A DNA stretch of 64,000 nucleotides from Prevotella melaninogenica (GTDB lineage: Bacteria > Bacteroidota > Bacteroidia > Bacteroidales > Bacteroidaceae), in assembly GCF_013267595.1 (NCBI RefSeq), contig NZ_CP054011.1, forward strand, positions 1,626,147-1,690,146. The letters run 5' to 3'. The notes under the pieces are model-generated. The model was not told the DNA's origin. It did no database searches and was given only the letters and a program-made list of their open reading frames with translations. Below, in pieces: positions 8,921 to 18,525 of the stretch. The position numbers and the translations under genes were made by a program. Each line of letters opens with the position of its first letter. Position 1 is the stretch's first letter.

Positions 8921-8967
8921 CTCTTGCTAAATATTAGAAGAATGATAGAGTAAATAAATAAGAAATA

Positions 8968-10014
8968 ATGGACAATCAATTAAAACGTAATACCTTATTC
9001 AATCCTTCAGGCGATATAGAATTGCGCTTGAGACGAATGATTGGTGGCAATACTACTAATTTGAATGACTTCAATAATATGAAGTATTCATGGGTAAGTG
9101 ACTGGTACAGACAGGCAATGAATAACTTTTGGATTCCAGAAGAAATCAATCTTTCACAAGACTTTAAGGACTATCCACGTCTTGAAAAGGCTGAACGTAC
9201 AGCCTATGATAAAATTCTGAGCTTCCTTGTTTTCCTTGATTCGCTTCAGAGCAATAACCTCCCAACCCTTAGTGAGTATATCACTGCAAACGAGGTAAAC
9301 CTATGTCTGCATATTCAGGCATTCCAAGAGTGTATCCATAGTCAGAGTTATAGCTACATGCTCGACACTATCTGTAGTCCTGAAGAGCGTAACGACATTC
9401 TTTATCAGTGGAAGACCGATGAGCACCTCTTGAACCGTAATAAGTTTATTGGCGACTGTTACAATGAGTTCCATGAGAAAAGAGATAAGTTCAGCTTGAT
9501 GAAAACACTCATTGCTAACTTCATCCTTGAAGGTATTTACTTCTATAGCGGATTTATGTTCTTCTATAATCTCAGCCGAAATGGTAAGATGTCGGGTTCT
9601 GCACAGGAGATTCGCTATATCAACCGAGATGAGAATACGCATCTATGGTTGTTCCGTAGCATTATTCTTGAGCTGAAGAAAGAGGAGCCTGATATGTTTA
9701 CTCCAGAGAAGATAAAGGTTTATGAGGATATGATGCGTGAGGGTGTACGTCAGGAGATAGCATGGGGTCAATACGTTATCGGCAACGATGTGCAGGGTCT
9801 TAACGCTCAGATGGTATCTGATTACATCCGTTATTTGGGTAATCTTCGCTGGTCTGGACTTGGCTTCGGTTTCCTCTATGACGACAACCAAAAGGAACCA
9901 GAGAACATGAAGTGGGTTGGTCAGTATTCAAATGCTAATATGGTAAAGACCGACTTCTTCGAAGCTAAGAGTACAGCTTATGCCAAGAGTACTGCATTAA
10001 TTGATGACTTGTAA
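8968..10014 (+). CDS. nrdB: Ribonucleoside-diphosphate reductase, beta (class Ia)
   Basis: Small subunit that houses the diiron centre and the tyrosyl radical passed to NrdA. The 348 residues are normal for the family. The metal-ligand pattern is visible: an aspartate in FLVFLDSLQSNN, glutamate and histidine in NEVNLCLHIQAFQECIHSQ, and later ligands in NFILEGIYFYSGF and DENTHLWLFR. The candidate radical tyrosine is in the SQSYSYM segment. It is co-directional with nrdA, 90 bp away across an AT-rich repeat. Confidence 0.96.
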   Translation: MDNQLKRNTLFNPSGDIELRLRRMIGGNTTNLNDFNNMKYSWVSDWYRQAMNNFWIPEEINLSQDFKDYPRLEKAERTAYDKILSFLVFLDSLQSNNLPTLSEYITANEVNLCLHIQAFQECIHSQSYSYMLDTICSPEERNDILYQWKTDEHLLNRNKFIGDCYNEFHEKRDKFSLMKTLIANFILEGIYFYSGFMFFYNLSRNGKMSGSAQEIRYINRDENTHLWLFRSIILELKKEEPDMFTPEKIKVYEDMMREGVRQEIAWGQYVIGNDVQGLNAQMVSDYIRYLGNLRWSGLGFGFLYDDNQKEPENMKWVGQYSNANMVKTDFFEAKSTAYAKSTALIDDL

Positions 10015-10029
10015 GTTTAATTCATAATT

Positions 10030-10230
10030 AATTCAGAATTCATAATTCACATTTCATAATTATGATTACCTATTTTGGCTGTTATGAAAGGGAAAATCCT
10101 AAATATAACATTAGCTATGAAGAGTAGTCTTAATTCATAATTGATAATTCACAATTCATAATTATGATTACTTATTTTGGGTGTTATGAAGGGAAAATCC
10201 TAAAGATAATAATACCTATGAATAGTAATT
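10030..10230 (+). repeat. Tandem duplication of ~101 bp after nrdB
   Basis: Two imperfect copies (about 10030-10130 and 10132-10230) share AATTCA-rich inverted motifs, TTCATAATTATGATTAC, TATTTTGG-TGTTATGAA and GGGAAAATCCTAAA. A short related piece lies between nrdA and nrdB. Such AATTCATAATT spacers are self-complementary and would form weak hairpins in the transcript. Confidence 0.65.
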
Positions 10231-10401
10231 TTGATTCTGAATTGTGAATTTCTTTTTATCCAAAGTACGAACTATAACCATGAAAGACATCAACTATATT
10301 CTCTTTACTTTTGGTATTTTGTCTCTTCAATAATCATAAGTTGCTTTACAATTACCAATCTATTGCAACGTAATTAACACATAACACCATTAATGTTAAC
10401 C

Positions 10402-10422
10402 CTCCGCACACTATGTGCGGAG
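10402..10422. repeat. GC-rich palindrome family, single unit (locus 2)
   Basis: CTCCGCACA-CTA-TGTGCGGAG is a perfect 9-bp inverted repeat with a 3-bp centre. It belongs to the GCACCATATGGTGC family but is present as one unit, between nrdB and the DnaA-box cluster. Confidence 0.7.
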
Positions 10423-10551
10423 CATCAACACAACGTTTAAAGATGACATATAGACTAATTAGAGCTATTATAATACATCGTAAAACACGAATGATTCCTT
10501 TATAAGGGAACATTTACTAAACAATATTTATACAGATATTGAACTAATAAC

Positions 10552-10868
10552 TGTTGATAATTCTGTGGAAAACTATGTTGATAACTATTTTATAACTCTG
10601 TGGATATCCACACAAGAACAGAAGAAGAAGCTTCTATGTGGATATCCACAAGGTTATTAATGCAGTTTTAGAGAAGTTTTACACAACTTTCATATCAAAA
10701 AAGATATAAACTTATTATCTTTGCATCAATTGTGGATAATGTGGATAACTCATCATAATACCTGAATATCAAACGATAGAAATGAGGATAACTTGTTAAT
10801 AAAGTAACCTCTAAGTTTGATAACTATTCTGGCAAGAAAATGGTTAAAAAGTTCTGCACTAATCCACA
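10552..10868. other. DnaA-box cluster; candidate oriC
   Basis: Two perfect DnaA boxes TGTGGATAA lie head to tail at 10731-10739 and 10740-10748. Three one-mismatch boxes are spaced exactly 12 bp apart at 10552 (TGTTGATAA), 10564 (TGTGGAAAA) and 10576 (TGTTGATAA). Two copies of the palindrome TGTGGATATCCACA (10599-10612, 10637-10650) each present a one-mismatch box on both strands, and TAATCCACA is at 10860-10868. The left flank is AT-rich (10500-10550). A promoter overlaps the right part. No other stretch of the window has a similar density. It could instead be a DnaA titration or control site next to nrdAB. Confidence 0.6.
10716..10724 (+). promoter_or_regulatory. -7 promoter element beside DnaA boxes
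   Basis: TATCTTTGC is a perfect -7 element. The two perfect tandem DnaA boxes lie at about the predicted start of transcription, so DnaA could repress it. The leader to the DUF3108 gene would be about 220 nt. Confidence 0.55.
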
Positions 10869-10950
10869 GCCTATCATACTAAAACATTCTTTTTTCTTTT
10901 AAAAGAGAAATAAAGAATAATATTAAAGTTGAACGGATAAAACGGAGAAT

Positions 10951-11760
10951 ATGAAAAAGTTGAAGATTTATATAGTTTGTCTCTTTGCGATGATTGCCGT
11001 CAGTGCCACCGCACAGTGTACATTCCGTAATACGGCTTTTAGCAGTGGAGAGTACCTTACCTACAACCTTTATTATAACTGGAAGTTTATTTGGGTAAAG
11101 GCAGGTACAGCTTCTTGGTACACAGTTTCCTCTACTTATAAGGGTATTCCGGCTTATCGTGCTTCGTTGACGACACGTGGTAATGGTAAGCTTGATGATT
11201 ACTTTATATTACGAGACACATTACTTACTTATAATTCAAAGCAGATGGAGCCACTCTACTTCCGTAAGGGAGCAAGGGAAGGAAAGCGATATACGGTGGA
11301 TGAGATATTCTATACTTATCCAAATGGTAGGTGTAAGCTACGCCAACATAGAATCAACAACGAAGGAAAACATCAATGGATGGAGAATACATACGATGAT
11401 TGTTGTTTCGATATGATGAGTATCTTCCTTCGTGCACGTAGTTTCAATCCAGAGAACTGGAAGAAAGGTGAGGTGGTGAAGTTCCCTATCGTAGATGGAA
11501 ACAGCCGCCATGCCGCTCGTATAGTTTATGGTGGTAAGGAGAATATCAAGGCCGACAATAATCATAAGTATCGTTGTTTGCGTCTCACCTATTATGAATA
11601 TGAGGATGAGAAATGGCGCGAAATAGCTAATTTCTATGTAACGGACGACAGCAACCATATCCCTGTTCGTCTTGATATGAGTTTGAAGTTTGGTTCAGCA
11701 AAGGCTTTCCTTGTTTCTATGAAGGGAATTAATAGTCCGATTACATCAGAGATAAAATAG
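10951..11760 (+). CDS. DUF3108 domain-containing secreted protein
   Basis: A 269-residue exported protein: signal peptide over about residues 1-21 ending SATAQ, then a beta-rich mature part. It resembles DUF3108 proteins by the FSSGEYLTYNLYYNWKFIWV segment near the start and repeated YRASLTT / DYFILRDT strands. The family function is not known; envelope location is likely. Its own promoter appears to lie in the DnaA-box region upstream. Confidence 0.75.
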   Translation: MKKLKIYIVCLFAMIAVSATAQCTFRNTAFSSGEYLTYNLYYNWKFIWVKAGTASWYTVSSTYKGIPAYRASLTTRGNGKLDDYFILRDTLLTYNSKQMEPLYFRKGAREGKRYTVDEIFYTYPNGRCKLRQHRINNEGKHQWMENTYDDCCFDMMSIFLRARSFNPENWKKGEVVKFPIVDGNSRHAARIVYGGKENIKADNNHKYRCLRLTYYEYEDEKWREIANFYVTDDSNHIPVRLDMSLKFGSAKAFLVSMKGINSPITSEIK

Positions 11761-11839
11761 CAAAAAGTAAGGTAAGTTCTTATCTTATATATAAAGAATA
11801 AGGGCTTATAACGTACGATATAAAACTATTCCTTATACT

Positions 11840-11878
11840 TATAGGGGTATAACGTAACACAGGCGTTATGCCCCTATA
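11840..11878 (+). terminator. Strong hairpin after the DUF3108 gene
   Basis: TATAGGGGTATAACG pairs with CGTTATGCCCCTATA (15 bp, one G-U pair) around a 9-nt loop. It lies about 80 bp after the stop codon and is the only notable element before the ychF promoter. No T-run follows. Confidence 0.6.
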
Positions 11879-11959
11879 ATCGTATGATAGAGATAAGATT
11901 GACTTCATATGTATTCCACCTTATTTCCACTTCTTCTCGCTTATATCGAATTAATTATG

Positions 11960-11968
11960 TAATTTTGC
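11960..11968 (+). promoter_or_regulatory. ychF -7 promoter element
   Basis: TAATTTTGC matches the -7 consensus. No clear TTTG is seen at -33. The leader of about 88 nt carries a small AAGGAAACTTCCTT hairpin. Confidence 0.55.
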
Positions 11969-12062
11969 AGAAAATAAGCAGCATACGATAAAGAGAAAGG
12001 AAACTTCCTTTGCGCTCGTTAGCTTTATTTTTGTACAAAAGAAATAAACGTTTATTTAAGAT

Positions 12063-13166
12063 ATGGCATTAAAATGTGGTATAGTAGGACTGCCAAACGT
12101 AGGTAAGTCTACACTTTTCAACTGCTTGAGCAGTGCCAAAGCACAAGCAGCTAATTTCCCTTTCTGTACGATTGAGCCGAACCTTGGCGTAATTACCGTT
12201 CCAGACGAGCGTTTGAATAAGCTCGCTGAGATTGTTCATCCGGGACGAATCGTACCTGCTACCTGTGAGATTGTCGACATCGCAGGACTTGTTAAGGGTG
12301 CTTCAAAGGGCGAAGGATTGGGCAACAAGTTCCTTGGTAATATCCGTGAGTGTGATGCTATCATTCATGTAATCCGCTGTTTCGAGGACGATAACGTGGT
12401 ACGTGAGGGTGGTATGGCAGTCAACCCGATTGAAGATAAGGAGATTATCGATACAGAGTTGCAGCTCAAAGACCTTGAAACCATCGAGGCACAGCTTGCT
12501 AAACAGCAGAAAGTTGCTGCTGCAGGCAATAAAGATGCTAAGGTAATGGTATCTGTCTTGGAGGCTTATAAGGAAGTGTTAGAGCAGGGTAAGAATGCTC
12601 GTAGCGTTGAGTTTGAAAGTAAAGAAGAACAGCAAGCAGCGCACGACCTCTTCCTCCTGACAACAAAACCTGTACTTTACGTTTGCAATGTAGACGAATC
12701 AAGTGCGAAGACAGGTAATGAATACAGTCAGATGATTGAGAAGATTGCTGCTGAGGAAGGTGCTGAAGCAATGATCATCGCGGCTAAGACAGAGGAAGAT
12801 ATCGCTTCTTTGGAGAGTTATGAGGACAAGAAAATGTTCCTTGACGAGCTTGGATTGGAAGAGAGTGGTGTGAGCCGACTTATCAATAAAGCATATCATC
12901 TGCTCAATCTCCAGACCTTCATCACCGCTGGTGAGATGGAGGTAAAGGCATGGACCTTCCATAAAGGATGGAAAGCACCACAATGTGCGGGAGTTATCCA
13001 TACCGACTTTGAGAAGGGATTCATCCGTGCAGAGGTCATCAAGTACGACGATTACATCAAATATGGTTCTGAGGCAGCTATTCGTGAGGCTGGTAAACTC
13101 GGTATCGAAGGTAAGGAGTACGTTGTACAAGACGGTGACATCATGCACTTTAGATTTAATGTATAG
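12063..13166 (+). CDS. ychF: Redox-regulated ATPase YchF
   Basis: Obg-related P-loop NTPase (367 residues) that prefers ATP and associates with ribosomes in other bacteria. Walker A is GLPNVGKST (about residues 8-16), the G3 region is [17 protein letters not shown], and the usual NKxD is replaced by NVDE (in VLYVCNVDE), typical of YchF. A coiled-coil insertion (about 125-200) and a C-terminal TGS domain complete the family layout. lgt starts 72 bp downstream after a hairpin. Confidence 0.96.
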   Translation: MALKCGIVGLPNVGKSTLFNCLSSAKAQAANFPFCTIEPNLGVITVPDERLNKLAEIVHPGRIVPATCEIVDIAGLVKGASKGEGLGNKFLGNIRECDAIIHVIRCFEDDNVVREGGMAVNPIEDKEIIDTELQLKDLETIEAQLAKQQKVAAAGNKDAKVMVSVLEAYKEVLEQGKNARSVEFESKEEQQAAHDLFLLTTKPVLYVCNVDESSAKTGNEYSQMIEKIAAEEGAEAMIIAAKTEEDIASLESYEDKKMFLDELGLEESGVSRLINKAYHLLNLQTFITAGEMEVKAWTFHKGWKAPQCAGVIHTDFEKGFIRAEVIKYDDYIKYGSEAAIREAGKLGIEGKEYVVQDGDIMHFRFNV

Positions 13167-13177
13167 CCCCTATTTAA

Positions 13178-13199
13178 CCCCTCTCTGCTCAGAGAGGGG
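13178..13199 (+). terminator. Hairpin between ychF and lgt
   Basis: CCCCTCTCT pairs perfectly with AGAGAGGGG around GCTC, 11 bp after the ychF stop. It is the same CCCCTCY type as at 3316. Confidence 0.55.
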
Positions 13200-13238
13200 A
13201 TAATTATTGGTGCTATCTTCACTTTTAATAGCATAACT

Positions 13239-14081
13239 ATGAACAATCTACTTTATATTGCATGGCAGCCAAGTGAAGTGATTTTCCAGCTTGGTTCCCT
13301 TCCTATTCGTTGGTATGGCATGTGCTGGCTGGTAGGTCTTGCTTTGGGATTCTTTATGATGCAGTGGCTTTTTAAGCGTCATAAATTTCCTCCATCACAG
13401 TTTGATCCACTCTTCCTCTATGTCTTCTTTGGCGTATTGCTTGGTGCCCGCTTGGGTCATTGTCTCTTTTATGAGCCAGAGGAGTTCCTCACTTCTTGGA
13501 AAGGAATCATGACTATCTTTATTCCTATTCGTGAAATGGCTGACGGTTCATGGAAGTATGTGGGTTATCAAGGACTTGCATCGCATGGTGGAGTGGCTGG
13601 ATTACTGATTGCCCTCTTCCTTTATATTCGCAGGACGAAGATGAATACGTGGGTAGTACTTGACTTCTTCGGTATCGTATCAGGTATCACAGCTTGTTTT
13701 ATTCGCCTTGGAAACCTGATGAATTCAGAGATTATTGGTAAGGTAACAGACGTTCCTTGGGCTTTTATCTTCTATAATGTAGACGATAAACCACGCCATC
13801 CAGGACAGCTCTATGAGGCAATAGCCTACTTAATTATCTTCCTTTTTATTTACTTCATATATAGGAAATATCCTAAGAAAGTGGGTACAGGACTTTATTT
13901 CGGACTCTGTCTTACACTTATCTTCACCTTCCGTTTCTTCATTGAATACACTAAGGAGATACAGGAAGCATTTGAGGCAGGTCTACCAATCGATATGGGA
14001 CAGATATTAAGTATTCCTCTTATTGCCCTCGGTGTATGGTCAATTCTACGCTCAAGAGGAAAAGAAGGAAAACTAACATAA
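13239..14081 (+). CDS. lgt: Prolipoprotein diacylglyceryl transferase
   Basis: Inner-membrane enzyme that adds diacylglycerol from phosphatidylglycerol to the lipobox cysteine, the first step of lipoprotein maturation. It has 280 residues and about seven membrane helices. Family signatures seen are LPIRWYGMCWLVGL near the N-terminus, GLASHGGVAG with the essential histidine, and FIRLGNLMNSEIIG. It serves lipoproteins such as those at 4583 and 49633. Confidence 0.95.
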   Translation: MNNLLYIAWQPSEVIFQLGSLPIRWYGMCWLVGLALGFFMMQWLFKRHKFPPSQFDPLFLYVFFGVLLGARLGHCLFYEPEEFLTSWKGIMTIFIPIREMADGSWKYVGYQGLASHGGVAGLLIALFLYIRRTKMNTWVVLDFFGIVSGITACFIRLGNLMNSEIIGKVTDVPWAFIFYNVDDKPRHPGQLYEAIAYLIIFLFIYFIYRKYPKKVGTGLYFGLCLTLIFTFRFFIEYTKEIQEAFEAGLPIDMGQILSIPLIALGVWSILRSRGKEGKLT

Positions 14082-14169
14082 CTCGCTTTCGACTACGAAT
14101 TACGCTAATTGCACGAATATTCATTGATTAGGGATATTCGTGCAATTCGTTTTATGAATAGTAATTAGT

Positions 14170-14566
14170 TGAAGTTTGTAAACTATTTTTATGCGGTTCA
14201 AAACCAATACATACTCTTTTAGCTTCTAAAAGACGCCCTTTTGGCTTGCAAAAGGTGCTCTTTAAGACCCTTACTAACGCCCTTTTAAAGTCCAATTAAG
14301 CACCTTTTACTTTGCTGTTTTATAACTAATTGATTTCCTGTTGATTACAAACCTACTTTTTGTATGTGGTTTTATCGTCCTTTATAGATGTTTTACTCGA
14401 AATTATGTAATGATTTTTCAAACCATTATCTGCATATTTTCGAAGTCTTAAATGAAATGTTTTTCCTGAAACATTGTGGTCTAATGACCGATTTGGATTT
14501 AATGAGTAACTTCGGTTCTTCCGTTAAAGCGATACGAAAAGCGTCCACACATTTAACGGAAGAACC
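14170..14566 (+). repeat. Dispersed ~400-bp repeat, copy B
   Basis: The second copy of the block at 5404-5821, in the same orientation, between lgt and a foreign-looking gene. It ends in a perfect 15-bp inverted repeat, GGTTCTTCCGTTAAA (14514-14528) with TTTAACGGAAGAACC (14552-14566), followed by TTTTTCTT. As RNA this would be a terminator-like hairpin. Confidence 0.8.
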
Positions 14567-14587
14567 TTTTTCTTCCTTATAATTGTT

Positions 14588-15574
14588 TTATTTATTTGTA
14601 ATTCTTCTTGTAACATCTTCTAAATACTGATAAAAAAGTGGAGCTGAAACATTGTTTATTTTTCCTTCTTTATATACGCTATTGCATATATACAATAAGT
14701 CATCAATGTTTCCATGTAGTTCCATAATCCTTCTTGTAAGATTATTTGTGGCAAACATACGCTTCATGAAAATGGCAGAAAGTTGAGCTGGTAGTTTATA
14801 TACCCATAATTCATTTCTGTAGTATTTCATATTAATACCACGTGAAGCAGCTATTTTTGTTGTCTCACGAATAGTTTTAATTGTAGTTGCCAATAGCTTT
14901 AGAGAATTCATAAGTTTATGAACTGATGCTATACTGTCATTTATGTCTCCATTTTTACCTATGACAGAGATAACTGCAGCGTTGATAGCCATATGTATCC
15001 ATATCCATTCCAACATGTCATAAGGTTTTTCAAGTTTGATGTTAGTGGACTTAAATAGATTAGAAATAGCCTCATAATTTGATATGGTTGTCTTATTTTT
15101 AGACTCTATCATGAAATGATCGAATAAACAACAATCAAGTTCAGCTTTAGTAGCAAGCTCTTCTTTTTTTATTTTTATGCAACCTCCAGCAACGGGAAAG
15201 CCTAAGATATAATCATATCCTTGCATAATTTTATCAAGATATTGCTTGTCATACCATAGATTACAGCATAAGAGTATTGTGCCTTTGAATGCTTCTTTTC
15301 GTAGTATCTCCATCACATTGGCAATCTTCCCTTGTGAGATACTTACGAAAATCATGTCATATTCTTTCTTTGAATGTGGATTTACTGTATATTCTTTTTT
15401 GACTTGAATACCCTTTGATGATTCTCTTCCATCTAATAATGTAACTTCAATATTGCTTATATATTCCTTATTACTTCCTTCCCGAATGTAATGTTCAACA
15501 TTGTGTCCAGCCTCTTTAAACACAGAAGCATAAGTTGTTCCGATAACTCCTAATCCTATAATTAATATATCCAT
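14588..15574 (-). CDS. Ketopantoate reductase-like oxidoreductase
   Basis: A 328-residue protein with an N-terminal Rossmann motif ILIIGLGVIGTTYA and the overall layout of the PanE/ApbA family, which reduces 2-ketopantoate with NADPH on the way to coenzyme A. Similarity is moderate, so the substrate is uncertain. The start follows a -7 box on the minus strand (TACCTTTG, 15600-15593); the longer frame to 15595 would begin inside that promoter. The coding sequence is clearly more AT-rich than its neighbours lgt and mutS, lies opposite to them and abuts repeat copy B, which suggests acquisition by transfer. Confidence 0.75.
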   Translation of the reverse strand: MDILIIGLGVIGTTYASVFKEAGHNVEHYIREGSNKEYISNIEVTLLDGRESSKGIQVKKEYTVNPHSKKEYDMIFVSISQGKIANVMEILRKEAFKGTILLCCNLWYDKQYLDKIMQGYDYILGFPVAGGCIKIKKEELATKAELDCCLFDHFMIESKNKTTISNYEAISNLFKSTNIKLEKPYDMLEWIWIHMAINAAVISVIGKNGDINDSIASVHKLMNSLKLLATTIKTIRETTKIAASRGINMKYYRNELWVYKLPAQLSAIFMKRMFATNNLTRRIMELHGNIDDLLYICNSVYKEGKINNVSAPLFYQYLEDVTRRITNK

Positions 15575-15592
15575 GTTTGTGTTTATTTTAGA

Positions 15593-15600
15593 CAAAGGTA
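15593..15600 (-). promoter_or_regulatory. -7 element of the ketopantoate reductase-like gene
   Basis: TACCTTTG on the minus strand, 19 bp before the ATG at 15574. It decides the start codon. No clear -33 element is seen. Confidence 0.5.
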
Positions 15601-15608
15601 ATTAATTA

Positions 15609-15640
15609 TTTGGGCTTTCCTCCTTATTTTTGTAATTTTG
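15609..15640 (+). promoter_or_regulatory. mutS promoter
   Basis: TTTG (15609-15612), a 20-bp spacer and TAATTTTG (15633-15640) match the phylum consensus. Transcription should begin about 40 nt before the mutS ATG. Confidence 0.75.
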
Positions 15641-15688
15641 TAAGTCTAAGGATAAAATAGAAACAGACTTAATAAGGAAGTAAAAGAT

Positions 15689-18349
15689 ATGGCAAAAGAT
15701 GATAAGGGACTTACCCCGATGATGAAACAGTTCTTCTCAATGAAGGCACAACATCCTGGTGCATTGATGCTCTTTAGGTGTGGCGACTTCTATGAGACGT
15801 ATGGTGAGGATGCTGTGGAGTCAGCAAGAATACTCGGTATTACCCTTACACGTCGTAACAATGGTGGTAACGGCGACTCGATAGAGATGGCTGGTTTCCC
15901 ACATCATGCCCTTGATACTTATCTTCCTAAGCTTATTCGTGCTGGAAAGCGTGTGGCTATCTGCGACCAATTAGAAGATCCAAAGAAGAAACGCGAGGAA
16001 ATCAAAGGCAAGAAGTGTCTGTCGGCTATGGACAAGATGGTGAAGCGTGGTATCACAGAACTTGTCACTCCAGGTGTAGCCATGAGCGATAACGTATTGA
16101 ACTATAAGGAAAATAACTTCCTTGCTGCGGTACATTTCGGTAAAGGGTCATGTGGTGTCAGTTTCTTAGACATATCTACAGGAGAGTTCCTGACAGGTGA
16201 AGGCACCTTTGATTACGTCGAAAAACTATTGGGTAACTTCCAACCAAAGGAGGTACTCTTCGACCGTGCAAAGAAACAAGACTTTGAACGCTACTTTGGT
16301 ACACGCCTTTGTACGTTCGAGATGGACGATTGGGTGTTTACTGATCAGACGGCTCGACAGAAGCTATTAAAGCATTTTGGAACAAAGAACTTAAAGGGTT
16401 TCGGTGTCGACCATCTGAATAATGGCGTCGTTGCAGCAGGTGCTATTCTGCAGTATTTAGAGATAACACAGCACACACAAATCAATCATATCACTTCTTT
16501 GGCACGTATCGAAGAAGATAAATACGTGCGTATGGACCGTTTTACCATCCGTTCTTTGGAGTTGATTGCCCCAATGAATGAGGATGGTTCATCGCTTTTG
16601 AATGTCATTGACAATACGATTACGCCAATGGGCGGACGTATGTTGCGCCGTTGGATGGTCTTCCCACTGAAAGATGAAAAGCCTATCAATGAGCGTTTAG
16701 ACGTGGTTGATTATCTCTTCCGAGAGCCAGACTTCCGCGAATGTATCAATGAACAGTTCCATCGCATTGGCGACTTAGAGCGTATTATATCAAAGGTAGC
16801 TGTCGGTCGTGTGTCACCTCGTGAGGTAGTGCAGCTGAAGAATGCCCTTATGGCTATCCAACCCGTCAAGACAGCTTGCCTTTATGCAAAGAGCGATACG
16901 CTGAAGAGGATTGGAGAACAGCTGAACCTCTGTGAGTCTTTACGTGATAGAATAGAGAAAGAGATACAGCCTGACCCTCCACAGTTAGTCAATAAAGGTG
17001 ACGTGATAGCCTTAGGTTTTAACCAAGAACTCGATGATTTGCGTTCTATTCGTGATAATGGAAAGCAGTATCTGTTAGAGATTCAAGAGAAGGAGATTGC
17101 TCAGACGGGTATTACTTCATTGAAGATAGGATTTAATAACGTGTTCGGCTATTACTTGGAGGTGCGTAATACCTTTAAAGATAAGGTGCCTGAGAATTGG
17201 ATTCGTAAGCAAACATTAGCGCAGGCAGAGCGTTATATCACCCCTGAACTTAAAGAATACGAGGAGAAGATACTTGGTGCGGATGAGAAGATATTGGCTT
17301 TGGAGACTCAGCTTTATATGGAGTTGATACAGGATATGCAGGAGTTTATTCCGCAGATACAAATCAATGCAAATCTCATTGCTCATCTCGACTGTCTTCT
17401 TTCGTTTATGAAAGTATCGCAGTTGCAGCGTTATGTACGCCCAGTAGTGGACGATTCGGAGGTTATAGACATTAAACAGGGTCGCCATCCAGTGATTGAA
17501 ACACAGTTACCGATAGGTGAACAATATGTGCCTAATGATGTATTGCTTGATACGGAACACCAACAGATCATGATGATTACGGGTCCGAATATGGCAGGTA
17601 AGTCTGCTTTGTTGCGTCAGACAGCCCTCATCGTATTGTTAGCACAGATAGGTTGCTTTGTTCCTGCTGAACGAGCACGCATCGGAATGGTGGATAAAAT
17701 CTTCACACGTGTGGGTGCTTCGGATAACATTTCATTAGGAGAATCAACCTTTATGGTTGAGATGACGGAGGCTTCAAACATTCTTAATAACGTTACTTCA
17801 CGCTCTTTAGTGCTCTTTGATGAGTTAGGACGTGGTACAAGTACCTACGATGGAATTAGCATTGCATGGGCGATTGTAGAGTATCTGCACGAACATTCGC
17901 GTGCACAAGCACGTACCCTCTTTGCTACACACTACCATGAATTGAACGAGATGGAGAAGAATTTCCCTCGTATCAAGAACTTCAACGTCTCTGTAAAGGA
18001 AGTGGATGGAAAGATAATCTTCGTTCGTAAGTTAGAGAAAGGTGGTAGTGAGCATTCCTTTGGTATTCATGTGGCAGAGATAGCGGGTATGCCTCGTTCT
18101 ATTGTTAAGCGTGCAAACATTATACTTAAGGAGCTTGAGAAAGATAACTCACAGGTGGGTAGTGTCGGTAAGGCTGCCGTTGAGCGTCTTGATCAGAGCA
18201 GAGAAGGTGTTCAACTCTCCTTCTTCCAACTCGATGATCCCGTCCTCACACAGATTCGTGACGAAATCCTCGGTCTTGATGTCAATAACCTTACACCTGT
18301 TGAAGCCCTCAACAAGCTGAATGATATTAAGAAGATATTGAAAGGGTAA
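15689..18349 (+). CDS. mutS: DNA mismatch repair protein MutS
   Basis: Mismatch-recognition ATPase of 886 residues. The N-terminal mismatch-binding domain carries the Phe-x-Glu-type motif in [11 protein letters not shown] (about residue 32). The ATPase domain has Walker [14 protein letters not shown] (about 632), Walker B in [16 protein letters not shown] and the signature [17 protein letters not shown] connector and clamp lie between. It is monocistronic, with its own promoter and two strong hairpins downstream. Confidence 0.97.
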   Translation: MAKDDKGLTPMMKQFFSMKAQHPGALMLFRCGDFYETYGEDAVESARILGITLTRRNNGGNGDSIEMAGFPHHALDTYLPKLIRAGKRVAICDQLEDPKKKREEIKGKKCLSAMDKMVKRGITELVTPGVAMSDNVLNYKENNFLAAVHFGKGSCGVSFLDISTGEFLTGEGTFDYVEKLLGNFQPKEVLFDRAKKQDFERYFGTRLCTFEMDDWVFTDQTARQKLLKHFGTKNLKGFGVDHLNNGVVAAGAILQYLEITQHTQINHITSLARIEEDKYVRMDRFTIRSLELIAPMNEDGSSLLNVIDNTITPMGGRMLRRWMVFPLKDEKPINERLDVVDYLFREPDFRECINEQFHRIGDLERIISKVAVGRVSPREVVQLKNALMAIQPVKTACLYAKSDTLKRIGEQLNLCESLRDRIEKEIQPDPPQLVNKGDVIALGFNQELDDLRSIRDNGKQYLLEIQEKEIAQTGITSLKIGFNNVFGYYLEVRNTFKDKVPENWIRKQTLAQAERYITPELKEYEEKILGADEKILALETQLYMELIQDMQEFIPQIQINANLIAHLDCLLSFMKVSQLQRYVRPVVDDSEVIDIKQGRHPVIETQLPIGEQYVPNDVLLDTEHQQIMMITGPNMAGKSALLRQTALIVLLAQIGCFVPAERARIGMVDKIFTRVGASDNISLGESTFMVEMTEASNILNNVTSRSLVLFDELGRGTSTYDGISIAWAIVEYLHEHSRAQARTLFATHYHELNEMEKNFPRIKNFNVSVKEVDGKIIFVRKLEKGGSEHSFGIHVAEIAGMPRSIVKRANIILKELEKDNSQVGSVGKAAVERLDQSREGVQLSFFQLDDPVLTQIRDEILGLDVNNLTPVEALNKLNDIKKILKG

Positions 18350-18375
18350 GGCTTAATCAATCTATCAAATACCTG

Positions 18376-18414
18376 CCAATTCTTGCAAGTTCTTCAAGAA
18401 CTTGCAAGAATTGG
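18376..18414. terminator. Perfect 39-bp palindrome after mutS
   Basis: Two 19-bp arms, CCAATTCTTGCAAGTTCTT and AAGAACTTGCAAGAATTGG, are perfectly complementary around a single C, 26 bp after the mutS stop. No T-run follows. It may terminate mutS transcription or be a protein-binding palindrome. Confidence 0.6.
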
Positions 18415-18466
18415 TACTTTCAAATAATGGTTGAAAGATTAGGTTGATAAGAAGAAAAAGAGCATA

Positions 18467-18525
18467 AAAAAGACAAGGTAACAAAGTGAACAACTCAGTT
18501 TGTTCTTTTGTTACCTTGTCTTTTT
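18467..18525. terminator. Bidirectional terminator between mutS and the receptor gene
   Basis: AAAAAGACAAGGTA..GAACAA pairs with TTGTTC..TACCTTGTCTTTTT. The stem has A- and T-runs at its two ends and sits between convergent genes, so it can act on both strands. Confidence 0.85.
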
